NCBI GenBank assembly: GCA_030835405.1
Contig: JAURPG010000003.1
Span: 1-45,835 of the forward strand
Reading direction: 5' to 3'
Source of the DNA: Gammaproteobacteria bacterium
GTDB taxonomy: Bacteria > Pseudomonadota > Gammaproteobacteria > Eutrophobiales > Eutrophobiaceae
DNA length: 45,835 nucleotides
Part shown: positions 8,440 through 16,919 of the stretch, piece by piece
Position numbering within the stretch: the stretch's first letter is position 1
Layout: each line of letters starts with the position of its first letter
Translations under genes and position numbers: made by a program
Notes under the pieces: model-generated
What the model saw: only the letters and a program-made list of their open reading frames with translations
Told to the model about the DNA's origin: nothing
Databases searched by the model: none

Positions 8440-9381
8440 TCATTTAATCAGATTGATAGGTTTATTTTCCAGCCAGGCAAGCAGGTTCTCGTAGGTCTGT
8501 TGATAAAAAACTCTGAAGGTGTCGACACTGCAATAACCTTTATGAGGTGACAGGATCACGTTGGGAAGTGTCCGTAACTCATCATCTTCCGCCAGGGGTT
8601 CTGTTTCAAACACATCCAGTGCTGCACAGATCCTGCCAGTATGGAGTTCCTTTAATAATGCCTGCATGTCGATGATGGGGGCCCGTGATGTATTGACGAT
8701 CCAGCTACCGTCTTTCATATTTGCAAGGTCCTCAGTTTGGACCAGGTGATGAGTATGGTCTGATAACCTTAAGTGAATGGTCATAAAATCACTATGGGAC
8801 ATCAGCTCTGCCTTGCTGACCAACTCAACACCGCACTCCTTCGTACGTTCCCTGGTTAGATTTGTACTCCAGGCGATGACATTCATATCCATAGCCTGCG
8901 CGTACCCTGCCACCAGACCACCAATCCTGCCAAGGCCCATAACACCCAATGTACGACCTTTTATATTGCCTCCAAGGCTCGATTGCCACCCCCCTCTGCG
9001 CATATGGTTATGCTCAGTGATTACCCCTTTCGCTGCTGCCAGGATCAGAGCGAATGTCAGCTCTGCGGTACCGTAACCGGGAGAATCGGTACCGCAAACC
9101 GTAATGCCGGCTGATTTACAGGCATCCATATCGATCACGTCGTTACGTCTGCCAGTGGTCACGATTAGTTTAAGATTAGATAATTTCTCAATGATATTTG
9201 CCGGGAAGGCAGTCCGTTCTCGCATAACCAGCAAGATATCAAACTCATGCAGGGTTTCAACCAGCTTGTCCTCAGCAATACCTTCTGCAAAAACTCTGAT
9301 TTGATGCTCCGGTTCCAGGTCTTTGAAAGGGGCATACTCCATTGCCACCTCAAGATAATCATCCAGTATCGCAATCTTCAT
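8440..9381 (-). CDS. D-isomer specific 2-hydroxyacid dehydrogenase
   Basis: 313 residues, cytoplasmic, no signal peptide. The NAD-binding Rossmann motif GLGRIGG is at 149-155. The catalytic set is visible: arginine in NTSRAP, glutamate in FETEPL and histidine in SPHKGY. The substrate domain has TTGRRNDVID in place of the usual GVGVDNID of phosphoglycerate dehydrogenase, so it belongs to a divergent subgroup and is unlikely to be SerA. It would interconvert a 2-keto acid and a D-2-hydroxy acid. It begins 21 bases after the stop of a carboxymuconolactone-decarboxylase-like lipoprotein gene, so the three genes 10817 to 8440 probably form one operon. The substrate is unknown. Confidence 0.88.
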   Translation of the reverse strand: MKIAILDDYLEVAMEYAPFKDLEPEHQIRVFAEGIAEDKLVETLHEFDILLVMRERTAFPANIIEKLSNLKLIVTTGRRNDVIDMDACKSAGITVCGTDSPGYGTAELTFALILAAAKGVITEHNHMRRGGWQSSLGGNIKGRTLGVMGLGRIGGLVAGYAQAMDMNVIAWSTNLTRERTKECGVELVSKAELMSHSDFMTIHLRLSDHTHHLVQTEDLANMKDGSWIVNTSRAPIIDMQALLKELHTGRICAALDVFETEPLAEDDELRTLPNVILSPHKGYCSVDTFRVFYQQTYENLLAWLENKPINLIK

Positions 9382-9402
9382 ATTTCTACCCAGACTCTTA
9401 AC

Positions 9403-10086
9403 TTATCGCAAGGTAGATGGTCTATCGTAAGGCAGGTGAACATCAAACATGAACAACAGAAAAAAACTATTCATTCCACCGCCCATTAATTCGATGATCT
9501 GGATCAGATCTTTTCGGCCAAAATGTTCCGATAAATCTGCGTATGTCTCAGAACTGACTTGATGGTCCTGGAACACCTCTCTGACCATCTGGATAACGGC
9601 CGCCTCATCATCAGGGACACCTGAAAGCGAGCGATTATATTTTATGACATCAATGGTCCTCTGGCTCAGACCTTCCTTCAATGCCACAGGTTCATGCATG
9701 GTCCATTCAAAATCCTGGTCCATCTCACGGGATATGGCCAGTCTCACCAGCTCTCTTATTCTGGGAGTGATTTTTGAAGGGCTTTTATCCGCAGTAGCAT
9801 GCAATCTGATACCACCTGGCCCCTGTATGCCGGCGAGTGATGTTGAATCAGGAGACATATAGCGGTCATAACGGGCCTTGCCATCGTCATCCAGATCGGC
9901 ACGGTTTACAATGGGCAGTCTTCCCCTGGATTCAGCATGTACATCATCTGGCAGCGATGCATTAAATTCAGCCTCGGTTATTGGCCGATCTGTTGTTATA
10001 TCTTCATAATATGTTTTAACTGTGGAACATCCGTAAAGTCCAGCTGTAATAAAAATTGCTAATATTTTGTAACGTTGTTTATTCAT
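9403..10086 (-). CDS. Carboxymuconolactone decarboxylase-like lipoprotein (first of two paralogues)
   Basis: 227 residues. A lipoprotein signal peptide ends in LYGC (cysteine near residue 20), so the protein is membrane-anchored outside the cytoplasm. The core matches the CMD/AhpD helical family: RIRELVRLAISREM, then DFEWTMHEPVALKEGLS and IDVIKYNRSLSG. The W..H.P.A arrangement is kept, but the CxxC redox pair of AhpD is absent, so a peroxidase-type thiol role is unlikely. The family includes gamma-carboxymuconolactone decarboxylase and many uncharacterised proteins. A lipoprotein form is unusual. It is 35 bases downstream of a paralogue and has an AGGGGG-type ribosome site. The function is unknown; an exported lactone or aromatic-acid step is a guess. 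Confidence 0.82.
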   Translation of the reverse strand: MNKQRYKILAIFITAGLYGCSTVKTYYEDITTDRPITEAEFNASLPDDVHAESRGRLPIVNRADLDDDGKARYDRYMSPDSTSLAGIQGPGGIRLHATADKSPSKITPRIRELVRLAISREMDQDFEWTMHEPVALKEGLSQRTIDVIKYNRSLSGVPDDEAAVIQMVREVFQDHQVSSETYADLSEHFGRKDLIQIIELMGGGMNSFFLLFMFDVHLPYDRPSTLR

Positions 10087-10121
10087 GATATTTCCCCCTG
10101 TAAATTTTTAGTCTGCAATAG

Positions 10122-10817
10122 CTATGGTAATGGTAATAAAGGCTGACGTTCATAAGGCAAATATGCATTAATAGTGTGCAGTAAAATTGCCGTTGTTGTG
10201 TAATTCCCCATATAGGTTGTGAGATCGATCAGATCACGTTTACCAACATTTCTTAAGACCCTGGCAAATGTCTCTGAACTGACACTATGGGTTTGAAACA
10301 ATTCCCTTCCCCATTGGATTAAAGAAGCTTCGCGCTCAGGGAGTCCATCCAGGGGTTTCCGGTATCGAATGACATCGATAATTTCCGGTTCCAGACCGTT
10401 CTCCAGCGCAACGGGTTCATGCAACGTCCATTCAAATGGTTGGTCCATCTCCCGCGAGACTACTAACCGCACCAGTTCCTGCGTGCGTTTATCCACCATG
10501 GACTCACTAAGACTGGGACTACCATGTAACCTGACCGAGCCTGGTCCCCTGATACCACCCAGTGATCTTGAACCCGGTGCACGACGGCTATCATAAAATG
10601 CCCTCTGCTCATCAGATAAAAGTTCCTCGCGTTTGACAAATGGTAGACGGCTTCCTGAGTCGGCATATACATCTTCGGGAAGCGAATAGGCATATTCTTC
10701 CTGTGTTACCGGCCATTCCAGATTGTAATATTCCGGTACCGTTGTGGTTCCTGCACAACCATAGATCAGAACAGAAAGAACTACCACTAATAATTTGATA
10801 TTATTCTGCATATTCAA
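10122..10817 (-). CDS. Carboxymuconolactone decarboxylase-like lipoprotein (second paralogue)
   Basis: 231 residues, closely similar in layout to the next gene: lipobox LIYGC, the segment LPEDVYADSGSRLPFVKREE, RGPGSVRLHGSPSL, then RTQELVRLVVSREMDQ and FEWTLHEPVALENGL. These mark the CMD family core. No CxxC is present. It is the first gene of a likely three-gene operon reading into the paralogue and the 2-hydroxyacid dehydrogenase. The two copies appear to be an old tandem duplication, because the matching blocks are separated by diverged stretches. They could act as a heterodimer or on different substrates; neither is shown. Upstream is an AT-rich region shared with the divergent ABC exporter. 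Confidence 0.82.
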   Translation of the reverse strand: MNMQNNIKLLVVVLSVLIYGCAGTTTVPEYYNLEWPVTQEEYAYSLPEDVYADSGSRLPFVKREELLSDEQRAFYDSRRAPGSRSLGGIRGPGSVRLHGSPSLSESMVDKRTQELVRLVVSREMDQPFEWTLHEPVALENGLEPEIIDVIRYRKPLDGLPEREASLIQWGRELFQTHSVSSETFARVLRNVGKRDLIDLTTYMGNYTTTAILLHTINAYLPYERQPLLPLP

Positions 10818-10909
10818 TATCCACGATTATTTATAATTTTTTTTCATTATCCAATATAACAACTCATAAATAAAAAGATTTGAACAGTTTTAAAAACAAG
10901 GGTGAATTC
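10818..10909. promoter_or_regulatory. AT-rich divergent intergenic region
   Basis: The 92 bases between the CMD-lipoprotein operon (minus) and the ABC exporter operon (plus) are strongly AT-rich and must hold promoters for both. A TATAAA-like box lies upstream of the minus-strand gene, but I found no well-spaced -35 partner. An AAGGGTG ribosome site at 10898-10904 fixes the TTG start at 10910. Confidence 0.4.
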
Positions 10910-11836
10910 TTGCAACCAATAATTTCCGTTAAGGAACTAAATAAGACCTATAATAACAATTTTATTGCCCTGGAAAATATCGAACTCGATATCTATAAAG
11001 GTGAAATTTTTGCCTTGCTTGGCCCTAATGGTGCCGGAAAAACCAGCTTAATCAATATCATCTGTGGAATAGTCAATCCATCGTCAGGCACTATCCATGC
11101 AAATGGTTATGACATTGTTTCAGACTATCTAAAGGCTCGTAGTGAAATTGGCCTGGTCCCGCAAGAATTGGCGACTGACACCTTTGAAACCGTTTTAGCA
11201 TCAGTTAATTTCAGCCGCGGCCTGTTTGGCAAACGACCGAATCCGGAATTAGTGGAAAAAATCCTCAAACAACTGTCCTTATGGAAAAAACGACATTCCA
11301 GGATCATGACCCTGTCTGGCGGTATGAAGCGCAGAGTTATGATAGCCAAGGCCTTGTCTCATGAACCCACGATACTATTTCTTGACGAGCCCACTGCCGG
11401 TGTTGATGTAGACCTGCGCAAGGGCATGTGGGAAATGGTGAGAGAATTGCGTGAAAACGGGGTAACTATCATCCTCACCACACATTATATTGAAGAAGCC
11501 GAGGACATGGCCGACCGAATCGGAGTTATCAACAAAGGAAAGATCATCCTGGTAGACGATAAAAACACCCTCATGCAAAAACTTGGGAAAAAGCAATTAA
11601 AGCTGCATTTACAATCATCATTATCTGAATTACCGGCTGGACTTGAAGAATTCAATCTTGAACTAACCAATGACGGAATCGAATTGATCTATACATTTGA
11701 CTCACAAAGTAAGGATACCGGTATTGTAATTTTACTAAGAAAGTTAAATGAACATGGAGTCTATTTTAAGGACCTTCAATCCAGTGAGAGTTCCCTTGAA
11801 GATATTTTTGTCAATCTGGTACGAAATCAATCATGA
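10910..11836 (+). CDS. yadG: ABC-2 exporter ATP-binding protein, YadG-like
   Basis: 308 residues from the TTG at 10910, the same length as E. coli YadG. This start has AAGGGTG five bases upstream and places the KTY motif at the same distance from residue 1 as in YadG. An earlier TTG at 10880 has no ribosome site. The protein shows Walker [10 protein letters not shown]-loop LVPQE, signature LSGGMKRR, Walker B ILFLDEP and switch histidine TTHYIEEAE. It powers the membrane partner encoded next, whose start overlaps this stop by four bases. The pair is a two-component ABC-2 exporter; the substrate of the YadGH group is not established as far as I know. The C-terminus ends with the usual LEDIFVNLV. 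Confidence 0.9.
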   Translation: MQPIISVKELNKTYNNNFIALENIELDIYKGEIFALLGPNGAGKTSLINIICGIVNPSSGTIHANGYDIVSDYLKARSEIGLVPQELATDTFETVLASVNFSRGLFGKRPNPELVEKILKQLSLWKKRHSRIMTLSGGMKRRVMIAKALSHEPTILFLDEPTAGVDVDLRKGMWEMVRELRENGVTIILTTHYIEEAEDMADRIGVINKGKIILVDDKNTLMQKLGKKQLKLHLQSSLSELPAGLEEFNLELTNDGIELIYTFDSQSKDTGIVILLRKLNEHGVYFKDLQSSESSLEDIFVNLVRNQS

Positions 11837-12594
11837 ACATTTACGCCATCATTGCCATATTCAAGTTTGAAATGTCACGCACCAGACGGACCCTGATGCA
11901 GAGTATTGCATCACCAGTGATTTCAACCTCTCTTTATTTTGTCGTATTTGGTGCGGCCATTGGCTCACGTATGGGACAAATTGAAGGGGTTAGCTATGGG
12001 GCGTTTATTATTCCAGGCCTGATAATGTTGTCCATATTGAATGAGAGCATTTCCAATGCGGCCTTTGGAATTTATCTACCGCGGTTTATGGGCACTATAT
12101 ATGAACTCTTTTCTGCGCCGGTCTCCTATATCGAAATTGTTATAGGTTATGTAGGAGCGGCAGCAACCAAGTCTTTGATTCTGAGTTTTTTAATACTGAT
12201 CACAGCCAGATTCTTTGTGGATTATCAGGTGCTTCACCCGGTATGGATGTTTTGCTTTCTGTTTCTCACCGCCATCACATTCAGCCTGCTGGGTTTTATT
12301 ATTGGTATCTGGGCAGACGGTTTTGAAAAACTGCAAATCGTACCATTGATGATAATCACACCATTGACCTTTCTGGGAGGCAGTTTTTATACCATTGATA
12401 TGCTTCCGCCTATCTGGCAAAAGATTACCCTGCTTAATCCTGTCTTATATCTTATTAGCGGTTTTCGCTGGAGTTTTTATGGCATTTCAGATGTCCAGGT
12501 CGGGACCAGTCTGGGTATGATCATGGTCTTTCTGGTCATTTGTCTGACGTTGGTATGGTGGATATTCAAGACCGGTTACCGAATAAAATCATGA
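11833..12594 (+). CDS. yadH: ABC-2 exporter permease, YadH-like
   Basis: 253 residues, about six membrane segments, no signal peptide. The sequence follows E. coli YadH closely in recognisable blocks: [66 protein letters not shown] and [12 protein letters not shown]. It is the membrane half of a YadGH-type exporter. The ATG overlaps the end of the ATPase gene by four bases (ATGA), a classic sign of coupled translation. A DsrE-like gene follows after 21 bases and may share the transcript. The substrate is unknown; the group is related to the NodIJ and DrrAB exporters. Confidence 0.9.
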   Translation: MNIYAIIAIFKFEMSRTRRTLMQSIASPVISTSLYFVVFGAAIGSRMGQIEGVSYGAFIIPGLIMLSILNESISNAAFGIYLPRFMGTIYELFSAPVSYIEIVIGYVGAAATKSLILSFLILITARFFVDYQVLHPVWMFCFLFLTAITFSLLGFIIGIWADGFEKLQIVPLMIITPLTFLGGSFYTIDMLPPIWQKITLLNPVLYLISGFRWSFYGISDVQVGTSLGMIMVFLVICLTLVWWIFKTGYRIKS

Positions 12595-12615
12595 ACCTCG
12601 AATAAGGAGAATGTT

Positions 12616-12969
12616 ATGCACTATGTAATTTCAACCACCTGGGGCCCTACAGACCCCACACGCGCATCGTTGCCCTTTATCTTTGCAGAATCTGCCCTGC
12701 AGGCAGGAGATACGGTAATGATCATGCTTTTCCATGATTCTGTCACTGTTGCAGTAAAAGGATCACATGAAAAAATGATCCCTGTTGGTCCACCACCAAA
12801 ATTTGAACCCGTGTTGAACCATCCCAATGCCAGGGTGCTGGTATGTAAACCCTGCGCTGAAGCCAGGGGTATCACGTCCGAAATGCTGATAGACAATTGC
12901 AGCATGGCTGGAATGAATGATTACCATGCTGAAGTCTCACGGGATGACGCTAAAGCGGTTAGTTTTTAA
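12616..12969 (+). CDS. DsrE/DsrF-like small protein
   Basis: 117 residues, cytoplasmic. It has the alpha/beta DsrE-like pattern: MHYVISTTWG start, ALQAGDTVMIMLFHDSV, then VCKPCAEARGI with two cysteines in a CxxC around residue 76-79, and a further cysteine in DNCSMAGM. Family members are sulfur-relay or peroxiredoxin-like small proteins whose cysteines carry persulfides, in dissimilatory sulfur oxidation or tRNA thiolation. Nothing else from dsr or tus clusters is nearby, so a sulfur role here is tentative. A GGAGA ribosome site precedes the ATG. It is the last gene of the plus-strand trio with the YadGH-like exporter. Confidence 0.8.
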   Translation: MHYVISTTWGPTDPTRASLPFIFAESALQAGDTVMIMLFHDSVTVAVKGSHEKMIPVGPPPKFEPVLNHPNARVLVCKPCAEARGITSEMLIDNCSMAGMNDYHAEVSRDDAKAVSF

Positions 12970-12979
12970 TCATGTTGAA

Positions 12980-13014
12980 AGCAGGCCGCGTGCAAAAGAA
13001 CACGCTGACCTGCT
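12980..13014. terminator. Imperfect stem-loop between convergent genes
   Basis: AGCAGG (12980-12985) pairs with CCTGCT (13009-13014) and GCGTG (12988-12992) pairs with CACGC (13001-13005), leaving a small internal loop and an eight-base loop. It lies in the 58-base gap between the convergent DsrE-like gene and the TonB-dependent receptor gene. No T-run follows on either strand, so it could be a bidirectional transcript end of non-classical form. Confidence 0.45.
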
Positions 13015-13027
13015 CCCAGTTTCCGGT

Positions 13028-15193
13028 TTACCATTTTGCCGAGAGATTGGCAAAAAAGTTGATGCCCCTGCCCGGTAACCTGCTTCCCACCGGGACATCA
13101 CTGCCGATTACCCTGTTAAAACCCGACAAGGGATCGACATAGTGGTTATCAAACAGGTTATCTACTCCTACCTGCAAACTCATCCCACTATCTGAAAAAT
13201 TATAATACCCATGGAGATTTAACAACGCATATCCACTGACCGGGCCGGTATTACCCGATGTACTGTTTGCAGTAATCGTCTGGGAAATCTTTGATTGTTT
13301 TGCATACAGTACACCTTCTACTGAAGCACCCCAGTTCCGGTCATCATCATATGCCAGGGTCAACCGTGTATTAAACGGCGCTATCCTGAATAAATCATCA
13401 TCAATGTCACGCCGCTTGCCACGGGTATAGCTCATAATCCCGTCAATTCTCCAGTTTTCTGTAAACACATAGCCATACATGGTATCAAACCCGTAAAACT
13501 CGGCATCGACATTGGCAAATATCAATGGATTGGGGTCGCCATTGGCATTGGTGCTGACCGCACGGACAAACATATTGGTTGCCGGAACACCTTGTATATA
13601 GTCATCTACCGTACGGTAATACACCCTCGGTGACATGTATGCTTTTTCAATATCCCAGTTAAGGCCCAGTTCAAACTGATGTGATACCTCTGGTTTCAAT
13701 TCAACATCACCAACATAGTTGTTGCCGTCTCCAAGACCTGCATTTACTTCCAACGGTATCCACATAAAGCGTTCAATATAACTGGGTGATCGCGTTTTTC
13801 TGGCGAAGCCCAGTTCGATATTGGTGTCGCCGCTTATGACATAATCAAACTTAACTACAGCATCAAAGTTATCATCGCTGACGGAACGATCCAGGGCATT
13901 AAACGCATTGCGCAACTGCCTGACTGCAAATGGAGGTGTCCCCGGAGTAGAAGCCAGGGGCTCGAGATTGGCGGGAAAGGCATCGACATCTTCAGTACTC
14001 ATTTTTACATGGTCATATCTTAAACCAAGTTCCAGGGTTATATTCGGTGCGATCAAACCACGATATCCACCAAAAAACCCAATGTTGTCTGTTTTTGAAT
14101 TGACAAAGTTATTGACAAAGAACGGGTCGAAATCAGGGTCTCCAACCGTCGCATTATGCTCTGCCAGGTGGCCATCAACACCGAAATCTATAATGCCGTC
14201 ATCCATATCATAATGCAGAATTAAAGAATAACCGGTACCGTTACTATCAGTATCGACAAACCGCTTGTCGTCCTCGAGAAATGGTGGCAATGGCAGTGAT
14301 GAAAAGTCCGGTGCTGGCCGGGTAATATAATTATGCATCCAGTGATCGATCTCGGAATAACTAACCTGGGCGACCACATCAAACGGCCCTATATGTCCAT
14401 CGTAACGGGCCCGAAACAGGTCGGTCTTGAAAAAATCAATATCCAGGGGCAGTACCGGTGTCCCACTGTCATCAGTCTCACTAAAACGATAATCAAGGGA
14501 AAAACGATGCACACCATACTGAAATCCGTAGCCCGCACCAATCATGTAACGTTCATACTGGGTATCGGCAATCTCGCCATTTCCTGCTGAGCGGTTATCA
14601 CCGTCCTCCTGGCTCCCAATCATGTGAAACCGGTGCGTATCGTTGGAAAATCCAATCAGTCCACCAATGTTATATCCATTGTCCGTACTGTGGTAACCAA
14701 GGTCCACGTCACCTGATAAATTGAATTCACTGTCATGGGTAAACTCACTGGACTTGCTATTGGCCAGGACATGGCCACCAATGCCACTTCCATAACTCAC
14801 CGAGGCAATACCGCGGGAGACTTCTATGGAATCCAGTAACGAGGCCGGCATGTAATGTAATGGCGGATCCATCCAGTTAGGACCACCGGAATTGACATAC
14901 ATGCCATCAAGACGAACATTCATTCTGATTCCATACATGCCCCGGTACTGGGTCTGACCACTGATAGGCCCGTTATCATTGATATTCCCACCAGGGACCT
15001 TGAGCATCAGGTTTGATACATCTGATGCAGCAAAGGCCTGGTTATCTATCTGCAGTTCCTGGTGAGAAAACTTTTCCTGCACATGGCCTGACACGATAAT
15101 GTGTTCAATGCCATGGGGTTCATGTTCCTGTGCCAATGCCTGCATAAAAAAGGCAGGGATTACACATACTATAATTCTGATAAATATATTCAT
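13028..15193 (-). CDS. TonB-dependent receptor, OprC/NosA copper-receptor type
   Basis: 721 residues with a signal peptide ending near ALAQ, an N-terminal plug (DVSNLMLKVPGGN, RMNVRLDGMYV) and a beta-barrel ending NLSAKW. The plug segment GGPNWMDPP (103-111) matches the GCPNRMDPP signature of OprC/NosA copper receptors. The later segment DHWMHNY (283-289) matches their HxM copper-ligand region, and SGTPVLPLDI is also typical. It would import copper or a related metal across the outer membrane using TonB energy. The position of the OprC CxxxM cysteine is glycine here, while the methionine and the HxM are kept. A DUF2946-type His-rich protein is encoded 66 bases upstream on the same strand, which supports a metal role. 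Confidence 0.85.
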   Translation of the reverse strand: MNIFIRIIVCVIPAFFMQALAQEHEPHGIEHIIVSGHVQEKFSHQELQIDNQAFAASDVSNLMLKVPGGNINDNGPISGQTQYRGMYGIRMNVRLDGMYVNSGGPNWMDPPLHYMPASLLDSIEVSRGIASVSYGSGIGGHVLANSKSSEFTHDSEFNLSGDVDLGYHSTDNGYNIGGLIGFSNDTHRFHMIGSQEDGDNRSAGNGEIADTQYERYMIGAGYGFQYGVHRFSLDYRFSETDDSGTPVLPLDIDFFKTDLFRARYDGHIGPFDVVAQVSYSEIDHWMHNYITRPAPDFSSLPLPPFLEDDKRFVDTDSNGTGYSLILHYDMDDGIIDFGVDGHLAEHNATVGDPDFDPFFVNNFVNSKTDNIGFFGGYRGLIAPNITLELGLRYDHVKMSTEDVDAFPANLEPLASTPGTPPFAVRQLRNAFNALDRSVSDDNFDAVVKFDYVISGDTNIELGFARKTRSPSYIERFMWIPLEVNAGLGDGNNYVGDVELKPEVSHQFELGLNWDIEKAYMSPRVYYRTVDDYIQGVPATNMFVRAVSTNANGDPNPLIFANVDAEFYGFDTMYGYVFTENWRIDGIMSYTRGKRRDIDDDLFRIAPFNTRLTLAYDDDRNWGASVEGVLYAKQSKISQTITANSTSGNTGPVSGYALLNLHGYYNFSDSGMSLQVGVDNLFDNHYVDPLSGFNRVIGSDVPVGSRLPGRGINFFANLSAKW

Positions 15194-15259
15194 AAAAACA
15201 TCCTCTACAAATCATATATAACACGATCTGCAATACAGCTACAGAACGGCTATAGTTAT

Positions 15260-15712
15260 TTAATTTTTTCTAATTCGGTGAATATAGAGGACGGGGGGGG
15301 CGCGGACAGGATGTCTTTTCCTGATAACTGACTGGCTGAATAGATTATCGTATGACTCCCTTGTAACGTCTACCTTTAATACAAAGAGTTCATCAACAGA
15401 ATAGAAGTGATTACTGATAAAGCTGGCATTGCCCGTCCACAGGCTACAGGTTGCGGTAAAATGGTCGCCATCAGGATTATCAGACTGACTATTATTATTT
15501 TGATCATGGTCATGATCATGACCATCATCAGTATCCAGGGCATAAATATTATTCAGACCCGGGCACCATACGACGCCAAATGAAAATTCACCATTCTCAT
15601 CGACGTTGGCAAATTCATAACCGGGAGCAACCAGTGAGCGAAGACACAGCGATAGGAACAACAACCAGGGCAGGATTTGTTTACATGATTTTGAAAATTT
15701 TCTGGTAGCCAT
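15260..15712 (-). CDS. DUF2946-like His-rich small protein
   Basis: 150 residues. It starts with a hydrophobic segment (PWLLFLSLCLRSLVAPGY), then cysteines at about 50 and 89 and a GHDHDHDQNNN metal-binding-like stretch at 64-74, ending with a RAPP motif near the C-terminus. This layout (LRSLVAPGY, WCPG, HDHDH, RxPP) fits DUF2946, small proteins often beside copper-type TonB receptors. It is probably exported or membrane-bound and handles metal in the periplasm. It is the first gene of a likely two-gene unit with the OprC-like receptor. A run of eight C (plus-strand G 15293-15300) encodes the APP region, so frame could vary by slippage or sequencing error. Confidence 0.7.
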   Translation of the reverse strand: MATRKFSKSCKQILPWLLFLSLCLRSLVAPGYEFANVDENGEFSFGVVWCPGLNNIYALDTDDGHDHDHDQNNNSQSDNPDGDHFTATCSLWTGNASFISNHFYSVDELFVLKVDVTRESYDNLFSQSVIRKRHPVRAPPVLYIHRIRKN

Positions 15713-15825
15713 TTCTACTTATACATCAGGATAAATCAAGTATAAATACGTCAGTATATATATATTATGAATAATATAAGCAAATATTAGCCGTAGCTAT
15801 ACAAGTATATTGATCTAAATATCCA

Positions 15826-16803
15826 TCAATTGGCAGATGACATTAAGTCCAACCTGGCCTTTTGCTGGTATGTTGGATCGGCATATTTCTCCATGCCCTG
15901 ATAGTGTTGGATGACATTTCCTTCGATTAAAATATCACCTACTAACCGCAGGCCGTCCCTGTTTAATGTGCCGTACCTGACTAATCCGTTTTTAATGAAG
16001 GTATCATAGCTGCCCGGCAGGGTTGCCCTGTCGTGGCCGACATCTTCTGCGAAATTGATGGCTTCCTCCCGGTTCGCAGGATCCCGCAACCATTCACTGG
16101 CACGGATGTATCCCCTGAGATAGGCAATGACCTGATCGCGATTTGCCTCGATCCATGTCTTTCTTCCACCGATGGATGAGGCTGGAAATTCAGGGAAATG
16201 TTCTGCCAGGTTGGTCATACGAGTAAAGCCGTCCAGTTCTGCCTGTACACTGGCGGGTGCGTTCATATAGGTAAATTGTGCTTCGTTGTCCACGACCTTC
16301 TTCATCCGGTTCCTGGGCCCACCGGATTCTGGTGATAGCCTGTAATCTCCTGGATTTAATCCATATTTCTGCAACACCTTCCGATACAAAAGCCAATAAC
16401 CCGTTTGTAGATTATCCAGGGCAATGATTTTCCCCCTGAGCTCTTCATAACTATTATATTCAGGCCGCACGATTAGATCGTTAGCGGCACGGGTAATGGT
16501 ATGAATAATCACATAGTCTTTTCCATCTTCGATTTCACGAACAAAATGGTCGGCTGCCTGGTGAAAGATTTCCAATTGTTCTGCATCAACCATATCTAAC
16601 TGATGTTCAGATTCTCCGGTGACCGTGACTTTTACATCAACACCTTCAGCATCAAAAAAGCCTTTAGACTGTGCGATCCATAATGGCCAGTTATTGATGG
16701 ACTGGCTTATCGTCCCGACACGAATGGTTTGTGCTGATAGGCCTAGGGGAATAAGAGAATAAACAAAAAATAATCCAATTAATAAACGACGGTACGAATT
16801 CAT
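15826..16803 (-). CDS. Orphan ABC-type substrate-binding protein, NMT1/SsuA-like
   Basis: 325 residues from the ATG at 16803, which has GGAGGG just upstream; the longer reading from 16848 adds 15 residues before the signal peptide. The signal peptide ends at LSAQ. The mature part starts TIRVGTISQSINNWPLWIAQ, then KGFFDAEGVDVKVTV, the entry segment of the NMT1/THI5/SsuA-type periplasmic binding fold. Later segments (SSIGGRKTWIEANRD, IAYLRGYIRASEWL) agree. Relatives bind taurine, alkane sulfonates, pyrimidine precursors or aromatic acids. No permease or ATPase gene is adjacent, so it either uses a distant ABC complex or acts in another way. It is separated from the upstream ankyrin gene by a strong inverted repeat. 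The ligand cannot be predicted. Confidence 0.82.
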   Translation of the reverse strand: MNSYRRLLIGLFFVYSLIPLGLSAQTIRVGTISQSINNWPLWIAQSKGFFDAEGVDVKVTVTGESEHQLDMVDAEQLEIFHQAADHFVREIEDGKDYVIIHTITRAANDLIVRPEYNSYEELRGKIIALDNLQTGYWLLYRKVLQKYGLNPGDYRLSPESGGPRNRMKKVVDNEAQFTYMNAPASVQAELDGFTRMTNLAEHFPEFPASSIGGRKTWIEANRDQVIAYLRGYIRASEWLRDPANREEAINFAEDVGHDRATLPGSYDTFIKNGLVRYGTLNRDGLRLVGDILIEGNVIQHYQGMEKYADPTYQQKARLDLMSSAN

Positions 16804-16835
16804 ACATCCCTCCATGTTTATTATTAATATAAATA

Positions 16836-16899
16836 CCACAGAGGGCATAGAGTTTACAGAGTTGGCTTTTATTCTCTGTGTGCTCTATGCCCTCTGTGG
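16836..16899. repeat. 17-bp perfect inverted repeat with nested inner stem
   Basis: CCACAGAGGGCATAGAG (16836-16852) is perfectly complementary to 16883-16899. Inside, ACAGAG (16856-16861) pairs with CTCTGT (16874-16879), so the whole 64 bases can fold as a long hairpin. The wording resembles a dispersed environmental-bacterial repeat based on CACAGAG units. It lies just downstream of the copy-B ankyrin gene and upstream of the binding-protein gene, where it could end the cassette transcript or protect its 3' end. Confidence 0.75.
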
Positions 16900-16919
16900 C
16901 TTATTCTTAGTTTTAGTAT

